The position numbers and the translations under genes were made by a program. This document shows, piece after piece, positions 9,681 through 20,818 of a stretch of 64,000 nt of DNA; position 1 is the stretch's first letter; each line of letters starts with the position of its first letter. The stretch is from positions 2,728,001 to 2,792,000 of the forward strand of contig OY751489.1 in NCBI GenBank assembly GCA_963565915.1. The letters run 5' to 3'. The notes under the pieces were generated by a model that saw nothing but the letters and a program-made list of their open reading frames with translations, did no database searches and was not told the DNA's origin. This DNA comes from Entoloma clypeatum. Lineage: Eukaryota; Basidiomycota; Agaricomycetes; Agaricales; Entolomataceae.

Positions 9681-12571
9681 TTATTGATTTACCAAGTCCA
9701 TGCCAGCGTCCATTTTCTCCAGAAACTCCGCAAACTTAGGCTCCGCGCAACCCAACAAGCGACGGAAAAGTTGTCTTGAAGAACAGGATACGTGCTCGAG
9801 CCATGCCCACGGATATTGAGACAATATCGTATTGGCTCCTTTTCATCTCCTCTGGCATAGCCACCCCAATTGCCTCTGCTGCCAGTTGGGCGTGTGGCTG
9901 CATTGTGTGTCAAATGAACGCGCCCCTTATTATCTTTGAGGACGGCAGATGCGGCGAGATCTATGAGAATGACGAGATATTGTGGCTTGTGCCGAATATT
10001 GTCGCTGTCGACTATAGGTGGGGCAGTCAATTCGTTGGCAAGCGCCTTGGAGGCCACCTTGACCTTTGCCTGCCAAGGAATAATGGTGAGGTTGCGGATA
10101 TCAAATGGTGCATCGAGATCTCCAGCATAGCACACAAAAAAGCCATCTATTACCGGCTGGAGGAACGCACACTGAAAGGCCATGCCAGAGAACCAAGCCT
10201 GAAGAAGGAAGGGCAGCGTGACCTTATCAAGTGGCTCGGATAGCTGGACAAAGTGTGTGAAGTTAATCCAGAGCCCGGATATTGTGTTAAAGAAGTCCGG
10301 GTGCAGTTCAGGAATGCCGAGGTTTTTCCCAAGAAGAGTTTCCAGAAACACGGACAGTTCTACAGGCTGGACTCGAGGCCCCTTGAGCCCTGGGTCGCCT
10401 TGCACAAATGGGTTGACCGCTTTGTCCCGCGCAAGGGTCAACAAGAGCCGACTACAGAGCTCTCCTTGCATCCCGCGATCGAGTACAAGACCACGGAGGA
10501 CGAGGTGGTCCAGGAGCGTCGTAATTGCGACCTGGTACGTCTCGGGGCAACGGTTCAAAGAGTGTGCAGCAGCAATGGCCAGCATTGGCTCCGAAGGTGC
10601 CGCTGTTAATAAGAGCGTGCCGATAGCACCTCTGAGGATTCGCATATGGCTACGCACGGCGTCTTTAGCCAAGCGCTCGGACGCCTCGTCCTCGCCAATC
10701 TCCAGACCAATTCGAACGGCGAACGCGGCAAAGACATGGTATATCTCCCTTGCATTAAACGACTTGAAAAAGAGCTTCTCGGTTGCTGCCTTCAGCACTT
10801 CGTTCTTGTTAAGACCGGACCAGTACTGGGAGCGGAACATAAGGGATGATGTGAGCATACAAGACGACATGGCGACTCACCGGGCGTCCATATGCCTTCA
10901 GATGTTCCAGGCTAATACATGAGCTGCACTCCGAATGTTTTCACTGCGAACCATCTGGTTGAACCCCAAGTAAGGCCAAAGAGGCAAGGGCACGAGCGCT
11001 CTCGTGAGTCTGTCAGAGGGGGAATCTGGGCCAGAGGTGCTAGATCAAATATGGACGAGTTGGTGTCTATGAAAAGATACCAAATTGTAAAGCCAGAGAT
11101 GGGGCGACGATCAACAGCCTTGATGATGCGCTGTAGTGCGATCAGCGACATGTCCCAGCTCTGATTCAGGGCTTCGCCTTTGGTACTCTGGAAACGCCTC
11201 ATATTCAAACTCGAGCATTCATCAAAAGCGATCACAAAGCGTTTGGACCCCGCCGCTCTGATAATCTTGGAAAGCCTTTGGGTGAATGGAAGGCAAAGGA
11301 CCTCGTAGAGTGATTCATGATATGAGGCAGGGGTGGGTGACGAATCCTGACTGCGGGCCTTTTGGATGAGTAAAATGTTTTCTGTCAGCAAGGCTTCGGC
11401 CTTGGTTTGAACCTTCTCGAAGGTCCTAAACCGAGAGGAGCTTGTAACATCGGTTGGGGTATCAAGCAACCAGTCCTTCATCCAGTCCTCTCGCCAAAAG
11501 CCACTCGTGATCTGGCCCTCGAGCTTTTCCGCGGTGACATGTGCCAAGGCTCCAATAAAAGCCGCAGCTAATTCTTCGCCCTGTAGTATGAACTGGCCCT
11601 TAGAAATGGTCCAAGGATTATTATTGACAAGTACCTTGAACGGAACATTAACGTTGCAGTCGGCTTTTCGTTGGATGAAAGCGTAGGCCGGTTCATCACC
11701 GGGCGGCCAACCAAATGTTGGTTGTGAGCTTTGTCGGAAGCAGACACTGAGGGTTGGTAACTACAGTCCATTCGTCGATCAGTTCCTTGTGGCGGGGGCG
11801 ATGAACAGGCACCTTTTCCCCTAACTCTTGGGCCAAGCGTGACTTGCCAGTTCCACTTGATTGCAGAAGGGCGATGATATGTCCATAGTGCCGATCTGGA
11901 TCGTATATTTCATTGTAAACACCAAGCCCCTGGACAAAGGATTCGACGGCGTTCCTCCGATTTTCCCGACGGAACATCAACTCTAATCGCTCAGCCTGTT
12001 CTTCCCTTTTGAAATGAAGAGGAATGCATGTTGGAGAAGAGGCGGGAAAAAACGCACTGTGTCTCGAATTCAAGGGTTGGTTCCTTGGGTTTCTGAAGTA
12101 TCGCTGTTTCACGCCTTAGCCACTCCTAAACCGTCCAAGGCGAAATAGTGCATACGATGTGCAATCAAGTCATCCCAGTCGCCTTCTTTTGCACCTTTCT
12201 GGACTCCACGGTTCCATTATTCTAATTGCGCCCCGTTCAAACCTGCCACAAGCTCGCGTAGTCTGCAGCGCTTGTGTGAGGTGCATTAAAACGTTCCGGG
12301 ACAGGCCTAGCCATCTGGAATTAACATCCCCAACTATATCTATAAGAATATTCCAACAACCCTCAGACGATATCTTCGTCATCTTGTCGTTGAGTGCCGT
12401 CCGCTGAGAATGCGGCCAATCAAGGTTATAGATCGAGGTATGAGTGGCAGGAGATATGGGACTGCGCTTGAAACCAGAGGTAGGAGGAGATACGATATCC
12501 TCTGAGTCGACGTCCATATTGTTGTCCATTAGGATCCCACTTGGTAATAGAACGTTAAGCTGCAAAGCCAA
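9681..12571 (-). CDS. P-loop NTPase-like protein, paralogue of 6403-9539
   Basis: Same architecture as the plus-strand neighbour. The first exon begins with an ATG at 12571 or at MDNNMDVDSEDI a few codons later. Walker A is LLQSSGTGKSRLAQE near 11850 and Walker B is FVIAFDECSSL near 11225. The segment WYLFIDTNSSIFDLAPLA matches the sensor-like segment of copy A, and the C-terminal part has LTAAPSEPMLAIAAAHSL and WINFTHFV. The pair is diverged, so it is an old duplication. Near 9780 the reading frame probably shifts by one base at a TTTT run. One frame ends at 9689, whereas the alternative ends at 9681 with the more protein-like GCAEPKFAEFLEKMD. This could be a small intron, a sequence error or an inactivating indel. 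Confidence 0.65.
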
Positions 12572-12599
12572 AACCCCTTTTGATCAAGCATCGAGGGAG

Positions 12600-13169
12600 A
12601 CATTTGTAATATCTTCATCTGATTGTGATAACTAAACGGACTCACGGCAGGAACATCTTATCGTGTTGACCATTAAACTATCCAGGAAAGACATAACCAA
12701 AAGACGTCCAGTTCGTGAGCGTAAAATATGCGTAAGAATAATGGGCGCGTGAGATAGAAAGTTTCGTGATGACAAAGCATCAAAGAGGAGTCATTACCAT
12801 AGCAGCAAGAGAGGAGACATGTGGGGGAGCAGTTCTGGCTGACCGCGGACCTCGCGTCATGTGATCGGTCATGTAGATAGTAGTTTGTTCGTGGATCCCT
12901 GTTTCTTGAGCTCACTCATCTCGGAGGCAACGACGCACGATCCCCCCCACTCTTTTGAGGCTCATCCCCACCATCTCCGGACTTAGACCGACAGCAGCCG
13001 TTACAGACATACAGTAAGTGACGTGGCAGATGATGACGATGATGGACAAGGAAAAGGACAGGAACGAAAAGAACGTATGCGACAGTAAATCGTAACGAGA
13101 ACGGTAGAGATATCATGATACGATGAAAATTGGGAGCGAAAGCTTGGACGAGATGTGAAGAGAAAATTA
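12600..13169. other. Intergenic between NTPase and kinase genes
   Basis: The two minus-strand genes are separated by about 600 bp in which I recognise no coding or RNA feature. It would hold the promoter of the NTPase gene and the 3' UTR of the kinase gene. Confidence 0.5.
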
Positions 13170-16100
13170 TTATACCATGCGCGACAACTTCTTTGTCGTC
13201 TTTCCAGGCACGATAGCTTTGATAGCGCGCCGCATGAGCGCGACTGTGTTGTTCTCATCCCTGAGAACAGCCTGCCCGCCCAAACCAGGGGTGGGAGATG
13301 TAGTTGTATAGTTCATAACGCCGAGCTCGTCCACAGAAACAGCTCGGATCTGTTCACTCAACACTGGAGGCGGCATGGGCCGGCGGGTGGAGTGCTCGGT
13401 GGTTATCAAATTTCGGCGGGTTGAGGCCAAGGTTCGAAATTGGACCGACATTGTCTGACTGGTATCCCTTGCCAAGGCGTTTGACACCTGAAGTCGCCAT
13501 GAGGAAGTGGTCGTAAACACCCTCAAGCCGCCGTTGACTAGGCGTATCGGGCAGGTGTGCATCCGATAAGTCCATTTTCCTTGATGGATATGGTTCAACG
13601 TGGAGGAGGGGGGAGGAAGTCAAGTCGTTGAAAGACGGAGGCTCATGAACGATCGAGGTGTCTAGGGTGATCGGGGACGGCTGGGGGGTGACTGAGGAGC
13701 TGCGTGGAGGTGCAATGAATAGACTGGTGTCCAAAAGTTGTGACAGCCGATGGGACGACGTTGGAATTTCCTCTGTCATTGGTATGAATAATCACGATGT
13801 GCCGCAGAAGGGAATATCAAGAAGGATTACATACGTTTGTTGAGGTCCGCTTCAATCAGAGCGAGGGGAGCAATCTTTCGCTGGAAGATGTTGCTATGGG
13901 ATCTACTCTTTTCTCTGCGCCTTGAAGGAGATCCTGGATTGAGAACCAAGTCAGATGGGGCCAGCAATGACTTTTCCAGAGAGCATGACGAAACAGTTGC
14001 CCGGCGCCGTCTCGACGGAGTATGGACTTCTGGGACCTGGAGCTGACTTGGCCCGTCTAAAGGACGGTCAGTGGACAAATTGGCACTCATGACATTTGAG
14101 ATATCCATGTAGCTTTGGTCATTCTCGGTCGCGAATATCTGGCTCGCGGCGAGGAATTTACGAGGAAGGCGGGAAGAACGATTGGTACGGTTCGAGGAAA
14201 TCGAACTGGAAAGTGGCGCGACAGGCAAAGATGGCAGCGTTGCAAGCTGATGGGTCGAGGATGATGCCAAAGTTTGGCGGGCATCTTCAACAACCTCTGT
14301 CGGAGTAGATCAGCATGTTGTCGTAGGAATGGATAGTATGAGGAGCGTACTCTCAACATTCCGCATCCATATAGTCATTCGATCGAGTCTAGCATCGGCA
14401 GCTACACGTTCGTCAAGGGCAGCTCGACGGACTGAAGGCAGAGTGGACGGAGCTTGGAGGAGATTTTCAGTAACATGACCAAAACCGCGATGGCACATAC
14501 CACCGTGAAGAAGGATATCGTCCTCCCAAGATTTTCTTGGTTGAACGGCCCTTCGGGATGCGTCTTCATCAGAGTCAGAGGTCACCATAAATGCGGGCGT
14601 GGTTCTGCCTTGAGCAGAGGTTGTGCACAGACGCACAGTCTTGTCTGTCGGGGGATGAGGACATTGATTTGTCTAGAGAGGACCATTACACACCTATGGA
14701 TTTTCGGATGTGATGCTTGAAGACATTTAAACTGGAGCTGTTGTCGGTTCGAGGGCGTTCGAATGAATCTGAATGATAGTCAGCAACTGACGGGAGGATA
14801 TAAAATAATGAAATGTTACCAATTGTAAACGTAGAGCCAACTGGCGACACCAGAGAAGGTGTGCGGACGGTTCTGAAAGGTTGATTTTCCTTGTCACCAT
14901 CCTTGTCGGATTCCTTTATGGCATCGTTTGCCTCTTGCTTTGCCATTTTCTCTTTTTCCTCCTGTATCATATCATCTCTTTCCCTCTCAATCTCCTCCAA
15001 CCTCGACATCTCTCTCGATCTTTCCCTCTCTCTTTCCCATTCTTTTGCTCTGTCCCTCACATGGTCTGTCGCTTTTGCTTTTCCCTTGGTAACGGCGTCC
15101 TTCCTAGTTGTGTCTCTTGTGTTCTCTTTATTGTTGTTGGCAGTCAGATCACCTAACACGCGACTCCTTCGCCTTTCTTTCACGTCAATCGATGATGCCT
15201 GCGGCGCTAATCTCGGGTTTGGCGGGTTGGTGTTTGTATTAACAGTGCCGAAAGGTTTCCGGGTAGCACTGCTTGCAAGGGTATTGAATGTCATGATGTT
15301 CTTTTTGCCCGCGACCGACGAAAGGGGTGATGACGGCGGTGATGCCTTGATCGGTGAAAGGTCTGCAGCGGGAACCCGCTTCCGATGTTGTGCTGTAAAG
15401 CACGTCAACAAGTGTTGTAGAAAAAAAAGGTAGTGCCGTACGTTTGACAGCGGCCGCTTTGAGTTGGGACTTGGCCTTTGCGAGTTGTGGAATCTTGTTC
15501 TCCTTGGACGATCCCACGGTTGGCTCGAGTCCAGGAGGCATCGCGGGTAGTTCAACCTCCGGCCAAGGAGGTGAATTGCCCATCAATTTAGATAGATCCT
15601 TTTCAAAGACGATGGATGATGTGTAGCTGGAGGACCTCCCTATCGCGAGTCATTTAACATTATCGATAGGATAGGCAGATAGCAACCCTACTCTGAGAAG
15701 TAGAAAGGTCTTTGCGATATTGCCAGTATGGATCGACCATTGCTTGGCTGGCGGTACAGCGAAGGTCAGCATTTGGAGCAATCATTCTGCGCAACATCCT
15801 TTCCATCCCTGGAGACATCTTCCAACCTCCGACCCATTTACCGCGGAGCTATATGTGATACGGATGAATTCTATGAATGTTGCATGGAGCATAGAACATA
15901 CAGTCCGTCCCCAATACTTCTCGAGGTCATCTTTCGTGGTGAATTGTTCTCCATCTGTTTCTTCGAATGGTGTGCGCCCGATGAGAATTTCAAAGAAAGA
16001 CCACACGTCTGATTTACGTGTATCATGTGGGAGGCCTCTGGCGCGTTCAGGTGATAAATACTACACGCCATTAGAACGCGTTCCAAAAGGCTGCAATATT

Positions 16101-16975
16101 ATGGAATTACCTCGGGAGTACCATAAGACAGATTGCTGTGGAAGGCTTCAGAAGACTTGACATCATACTTTTCAGCAAAACCAAAGTCAACCAAGACGGG
16201 TATATTCTTGGGCGAGAGGAGAATATTTGCAGGCCTGTTTAACATGTGTTTGAGCTGGGAAATAAGAAAAAAATGAGGTGAGGATATTACTTGATATCAT
16301 TGTGGACAACCCCTCGTTTGTGGAGGAATTCAACGCCGTAAAGTAATAAGCGAAACCATTCACGAGCTTTGGTCTCGTCAACCTCTACAAGTACGAGGGT
16401 GGGAAGGTAGTCCCTGAAGAAAACATCAGGATCAAAATGTATGACGCGAGGAACGATGCACGACATGTTCATGGCGCGTCCGCCAACGGTGAACGATCTT
16501 GAGAAAGCAAGAATACCGCTTACATGGTAATCAACGCATAAGATGGCGTGATGACAAACGAGTGGAACGGAATAATGGAAGGATGTGGGTCAGCCTTGAA
16601 GGACCTTACAATCTTCATTTCATTCCATATGATGATCCAAGGTTGAACACGGTGTCCGGATTATATGAAAAACGTACAGCGACCGTACACGGGCAGCTGT
16701 GGTCGAGGTCTTGGAACGATTGACTAGTTTGACGGCCAATTTCTGGTCGGAAGCCCGCCTGAGCGTGAAGTAGACTTTGGGCGGCATAGCCAGACGCTGC
16801 CCCAGTTGCCAAAACCAATCTATTTACACCATGCATCGTATTCGGACTTCGGAGGAGGTGACAGAGGGCAGCGTACCTCTTCAATGAAATGGAGACTGTC
16901 TGAGAGAACCTGGTCAGAGAGGGAGAATATGTCGTTTGAGCCGTTGGATGAGGATGGTGGCTTGAAGGCGTCCAT
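13170..16975 (-). CDS. Serine/threonine protein kinase with long low-complexity tail, frame breaks
   Basis: Start ATG at 16975 (MDAFKPPSSSNGSND). After a first intron comes the glycine loop IGFGNWGSVW, then LAVKLVNRSK (lysine of the VAIK motif), WNEMKIVRSF, VEFLHKRGVVHNDIK (catalytic loop, HND instead of HRD), VDFGFAEKY (Mg-binding DFG), YGTPEYLSPERARG (activation segment) and FFEILIGRTPFEE. The C-lobe ends with LRCTASQAMVDPYW. A tail of several hundred residues follows, rich in Ser/Pro/Lys/Glu, with an Arg/Glu coiled-coil-like run and possible phosphosites (DLSPIKASPPSSP). Short introns interrupt throughout. The glycine-loop exon and the LAVKL exon lie in different frames with no intron between (near 16770), one splice near 16640 lacks a clear AG, and the last exon changes frame near 13400-13450. 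So this is either a disrupted gene or a region with sequence errors. The family assignment is firm, the substrate is unknown. Confidence 0.7.
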
Positions 16976-18286
16976 GGTACAATACAAGCCAAATGGTGCA
17001 GGACGGAGGCAAACCACTCTCTCTTAGCCTGGTTTCTCGAACACTACCAAAATAGCATTATGACCCCCATCTCTTCGTGTTTACAGGATTCCTCCCCACC
17101 CCCCTCCTTCGCCGTCACTCATGCTAGAAGTGACCCTCAACAACCTGTGAAGCTTTGAAGGTCAGCCCTTTGGACTCTGCAGAAGAAGGGTCGCGAACTT
17201 GAACGGCGAGTGCGTTGCCCCGATTTTTTTTTGTTTGTTTGTTTGGCTAACACTGGGGGTGGGCAACTGCCGGTATGTGTAACCCCAGTCACAAGCTGTC
17301 ACACACAACACAGCCATCACACTGACTGACCCAGCCGTTCTGGGTTCCACAAAGCGAGATCTTGCTGGATGTAATGTTTGGAATAGTGATATAAATAGTT
17401 TATATGTATGCTGGTACAACCAGTTAATCAATACATACCTTGGAAGTAGTCAAACTGGGAAACCCTCAGCCAAAGTAGCCCAAAAATAAGAGGGAAACTT
17501 GGCTGGTGAATAACTTTACACAGACTCAATGAATTGACAAGGTGTAAAGGAGGAAGTTGCACTATTTCCTGAGCTCTTTCAACTGATTGGAGGCATTTTT
17601 TATTTCAGTGGAAGGAACACTGCCAATGGTGCATTTTTACTCATAAAATTGTATATTTCACCATGATAGCTTCAGAAAATAAAAAATCGGGTCCAATCAA
17701 TCGAACGGGCCTATGAAATGGTGCATTTTCGCCACCAACACCTTGTCAATCCGTTGAGCATGTGAAAAGATATTCAGCTCGCGAGATTTTCCTCCACCAT
17801 AGGCCGTGGGAACTTGCCGCGAGACATTGGAAAACATGACTCTCACCATATATTACATGTAATATATATAGAATCTACTTAATATTCATTGTGATACTTA
17901 CTGCTTGAAAAGTAACAATCTGGCTAAGGCAGTATAACAGTGTGTGATCATTTTACTACATTCCTTTCCAAAATATCTTAACTTCAAATTCACCTGATAT
18001 ACTACATGTGATAGCTATAGGAGCCCCTAGATATGCTACATGCAGTTAGAATTATCGGGAGGGAGTGAGGGAGGCCTGGTTTTCAGCTGGGTCAGTATAT
18101 GTGACGGAATCTGTCACAGGACGTTACGTCACGTCTCTCCGTGACTCTAAGGTGTTGCCCACCCCCACTAACACCTGAGGCCCTGACAGGTGGCTAAGAC
18201 AGTTCGGCTGCTCAAGCTTGTCGCCAAAGGTCTATGTACTTACCAGAGGTCTCCGCATTCCATGCAGAGGCTTGCAGAGGTTCGTC
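16976..18286. other. Gene-free, AT-rich stretch
   Basis: No coding region was recognised on either strand. The stretch contains AT-rich palindromic patches (for example near 17850-17870) and a T-rich run near 17220. Its first part should contain the promoter of the minus-strand kinase. Confidence 0.5.
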
Positions 18287-18321
18287 AGGACCCCCGAAGG
18301 CCCCCTGGGGGCACTGATCTC
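18287..18321 (+). repeat. Left arm of an inverted repeat flanking the composite copia
   Basis: AGGACCCCCGAAGGCCCCCT followed by a GATCTC end is matched, reverse-complemented, at 29873-29907 with about 30 of 35 positions alike. Without the 10.9 kb copia insertion the two arms would be about 680 bp apart, the size of a MITE-like element. Confidence 0.5.
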
Positions 18322-18323
18322 TG

Positions 18324-18470
18324 TCCGGATAAAAATTGGCCAAAATCTTACACAACCCAACAGGTCTGTCCGGATAAGAACCACCAGATTTCGGTAAAAA
18401 TTCCTGATCAGAGTATCCGGATAAGAATCGGACGACGGCGACCCCTTATTTTCAACCGGATAGGTATTAG
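18324..18470. repeat. Subterminal CCGGATAA repeats, left side
   Basis: CCGGATAA or close variants recur at about 18324, 18369, 18417 and 18458. Related copies (CCAGATAA, CCGGATAA, GCGGATAA) lie at about 29774, 29815 and 29842 on the other side of the copia element. Subterminal repeats next to inverted ends are typical of transposase binding regions in DNA transposons. Confidence 0.45.
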
Positions 18471-18621
18471 ATAGACAGTCTAACCACTCTGCTGTTCGCC
18501 TCAAAGATACTTAGGTGTAGATGTAAAGCTATGGAATGAAAATTTGGTGTTGGCAGGTTATGAGCTTCACCGAGAATGGCCTACGGATCTCAGAAGGTGA
18601 TTGGGCGGTTTTTAAGATGCT

Positions 18622-18626
18622 GAAGG
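18622..18626. repeat. Target-site duplication GAAGG, left
   Basis: GAAGG directly precedes the 5' LTR and is repeated directly after the 3' LTR at 29567-29571. Confidence 0.9.
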
Positions 18627-18967
18627 TGTTGAACATATCGCCAGATATGTCACACCATGTGCTTGTCACAGAAAGTGACTATAAGTCACTATTACCATAT
18701 ATGTGAGTTTATGGTATAACCATGGACGCATGACTTGTTTATGTATTGTTTGTACAATGGTCCGTGCGCATATTGGATTAGTATAAATACCCATGTATTT
18801 AGTACGATAAATCCTAACTCTTGAACACCCAGTTCTCTGAGACGTTGCAGCTAGTTAGCTTCTTGATTCCACTAACGTCTCTTAACCAGGTTAGTCTAGC
18901 TTCCATATGCCTTCGTACCGCTACGTCTTGAGCGCCCTTTGGGCTGCCTACGTCGGTTACATCATTA
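18627..18967 (+). repeat. 5' LTR of composite copia
   Basis: Begins TGTTGAAC and ends CATCATTA, directly followed by the primer-binding site. Contains a TATA-like GTATAAATAC at 18781 and a GCGCCC(TTT)GGGCTGC hairpin at 18932-18947. An ATG-initiated frame beginning at 18907 runs out of the LTR to 19128 (hydrophobic, 73 aa). Whether it is translated is unknown. Confidence 0.92.
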
Positions 18968-18982
18968 GGTTATGGGCCCCGG
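18968..18982 (+). other. Primer-binding site, initiator tRNA-Met anticodon-arm type
   Basis: GGTTATGGGCCCCGG starts at the first base after the LTR. Its complement contains GGGCCCATAACC, which has the form of an initiator tRNA-Met anticodon arm (CAT anticodon). Priming from an internal cut in that tRNA is known for Drosophila copia and some fungal copia elements. The same site follows the LTRs at 55676 and (minus strand) 54480. Confidence 0.75.
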
Positions 18983-19191
18983 CCCTAGCGCCGCATGCTC
19001 TAAGCATCTTAGCTTTTGCGCTACTATTGGCAGCATCCGCTTTGTATGCTAGCCTGGAGACTGGTTTCCTCAGTATCGAATACATCGAGCTCGACGGTTC
19101 CCTCAACGGTGAACCTCGCAGCATTTGAGGTATTGAATGTACCTTTCAATGGGCCATTCTTGATCGATTACTTGAGAGAATCCCTGTTACA

Positions 19192-19743
19192 ATGATCGTA
19201 TCACGAGAGCAAGTCCATATGGTGCCAACGGCACAGGGCTCAGTCCCTTCAGGTCTTGATGACAATGGACGCATCGTTGCACGATGCGGGGTGTGTCGAC
19301 AACTTGTTGTTGACAGTCAGCATTGCCCAAGGCATTGCATAGACAACACCACTTTTGACTACTCGTGTACTACGTGTGATGCAGGATCAGCCAGGACTCG
19401 AGTTCAAAACCACAGACGGCGTAATCGCCGTACTGAGATACCTGTTGCGGTACCTACCCAAGATGGAGATCCCACGGATCCTCCGCCCGTGTATGTTGAT
19501 GATGGGACCATCCCTGAAGCACACGGAGCACCTCCTCTTTCGCCTCCGGCCCGACAAATTCGGTTGCCGGATAATGACCCCTTAATTGAGGCAGCGAACA
19601 GAGCAAATGAAGTCATGCTCCCTATTCAGGGAGGATCTTGCACCTGTGGGCAACACAGCACTCAGGGCGCACATGATAATTGGGTAGAACTAGTGATGGC
19701 ATTTCATATGCTACCACTAGACCAAACAGAAAACGAAGAATGA
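19192..19743 (+). CDS. Extra Cys-rich ORF upstream of gag in the composite copia
   Basis: A 183-residue frame between the leader and gag, ending 89 bp before the gag ATG. It starts MIVSREQVHM. The N-terminal half has clustered cysteines and histidines (CGVCRQLVV, HCPRHC, CTTCD), suggesting a zinc-binding fold. A basic patch with HRRRNRRTE follows, then a Pro/Asp-rich linker, and later GGSCTCGQH. Copia elements normally begin with gag, so an accessory ORF here is unusual. I do not recognise the family. It could be a captured host fragment or a nucleic-acid-binding accessory protein. ATG context and the frame length argue against chance, but no second copy is in the window to test it. Confidence 0.5.
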   Translation: MIVSREQVHMVPTAQGSVPSGLDDNGRIVARCGVCRQLVVDSQHCPRHCIDNTTFDYSCTTCDAGSARTRVQNHRRRNRRTEIPVAVPTQDGDPTDPPPVYVDDGTIPEAHGAPPLSPPARQIRLPDNDPLIEAANRANEVMLPIQGGSCTCGQHSTQGAHDNWVELVMAFHMLPLDQTENEE

Positions 19744-19832
19744 TGATCGACAAGGCAGCTCGTCTATTTATTTTCTGATGCGCTTTTTCGATATTTCATA
19801 TGCTGATTCTATTTATGTTTCGCAGCATCATC

Positions 19833-20383
19833 ATGTCTTCAAACTCAAAACTCAACCTTGCTTTCTCCGTTCCCAAGCTCACCACCACCAACTTCTCCAT
19901 CTATCAGGAAAAGATGAGCGCCTACCTAAAGGCTGCTAAAGTGTGGAGAATCGTCACCGGCGATAAGAAAATCCCGGTTGACCCTAAAGAGACAGATTTC
20001 CAAGACAAGTTAAACACTTGGCATGAGCAGGACGATCAGGCCCAAGGCCTAATCCAGATGTCCATTTCGGACTCTCTCGTCCATCACATCAAGGGAGCTA
20101 AAACCTCCAAGGAGATGTGGGACCTGATCGCCACTAAACTGTCCACGGTCGGCCCGTCCACCGTTTTTGCTGATTTCCAGCAACTCCTCCGCACCTCTCT
20201 TTCTCCCGCCGATCCTTTATCTGGCATCGATAAGATGCAGACCCTATTTCAACGACTCGAGCACAACCACATAGACATCCCCAAGTTTGTCCGGATCATG
20301 ATGATCCTGAATGGACTACCTCAAGGCTATGATGGTCTAGTACACAGCATCCTCTTTGATGCGGTGCACTATGTGGCGCCTGG
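19833..20383 (+). pseudogene. gag: copia gag, 5' part only (truncated)
   Basis: Starts MSSNSKLNLAFSVPKL and continues with the DUF4219/UBN2-type gag pattern: YQEKMSAYLKAAKVWRIVTG, LIQMSISDSLVHHIKGAKTS, MWDLIATKL and ILNGLPQGYDGLVHSILFDA. At 20384 the gypsy LTR replaces the C-terminal half, so the nucleic-acid-binding region is lost. A chimeric frame runs on into the LTR until about 20453. Confidence 0.85.
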
Positions 20384-20807
20384 TGTAAGGGCGACCTTAC
20401 GATCCAAGACTCAAACTCAGATACTTGCAAGGGAGATCCGAAGATTAGATTGAGCAGTAATACAACACACACCTTGCAAGGGAGATCCGAAGAGAAAGTT
20501 CTAAGGATTCCCCTGCAAGCTAGCGAGATAAATAGTAAAATGAGATATGAAATAAAAGATAAAACGAGACATAGGAATGATGAGTAATGGTCGGGAGTAG
20601 GGATGGGGGATGAATGGAAACGAGATGAATGATAGTACCTGCGATCCGACGTGCGGAGTAGTGGATGGGGGCGGAGTCGTCGGATGCGGAGAGGCGGATA
20701 AGATGTCGGAGACAGCGGATACGATCGGAGGACGTCGGAGATGGTGGAATAGAAAGGAAAGGAAGAAAGGAAAGGAAAAGTGAAAAGTGAAAGTGGTTGC
20801 CCTTACA
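20384..20807 (-). repeat. 3' LTR of nested gypsy element
   Basis: 424 bp, starting TGTAAGGGC and ending GCCCTTACA, a perfect 9-bp terminal inverted repeat. It directly adjoins the polypurine tract of the minus-strand element. It contains runs of GGAAAGGAAAG and GAGATCCGAAG repeats. No partner LTR is in the window. Confidence 0.88.
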
Positions 20808-20818
20808 TCACCCCCCCT

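Noticed and set aside
9776..10922. Plus-strand frames at 9776-10243, 10218-10922 and 10253-10609
   Set aside because: Antisense shadows of the minus-strand NTPase paralogue.
14891..15433. Hydrophobic plus-strand frame resembling a membrane protein
   Set aside because: It is the complement of the Arg/Glu-rich kinase tail; antisense of such sequence always looks Leu/Ser/Phe-rich.
18540..18626. Possible hAT-like coding piece (LRISEGDWAVFKML) before the copia LTR
   Set aside because: Too short and needs a frame choice and a join across the insertion; no firm motif.
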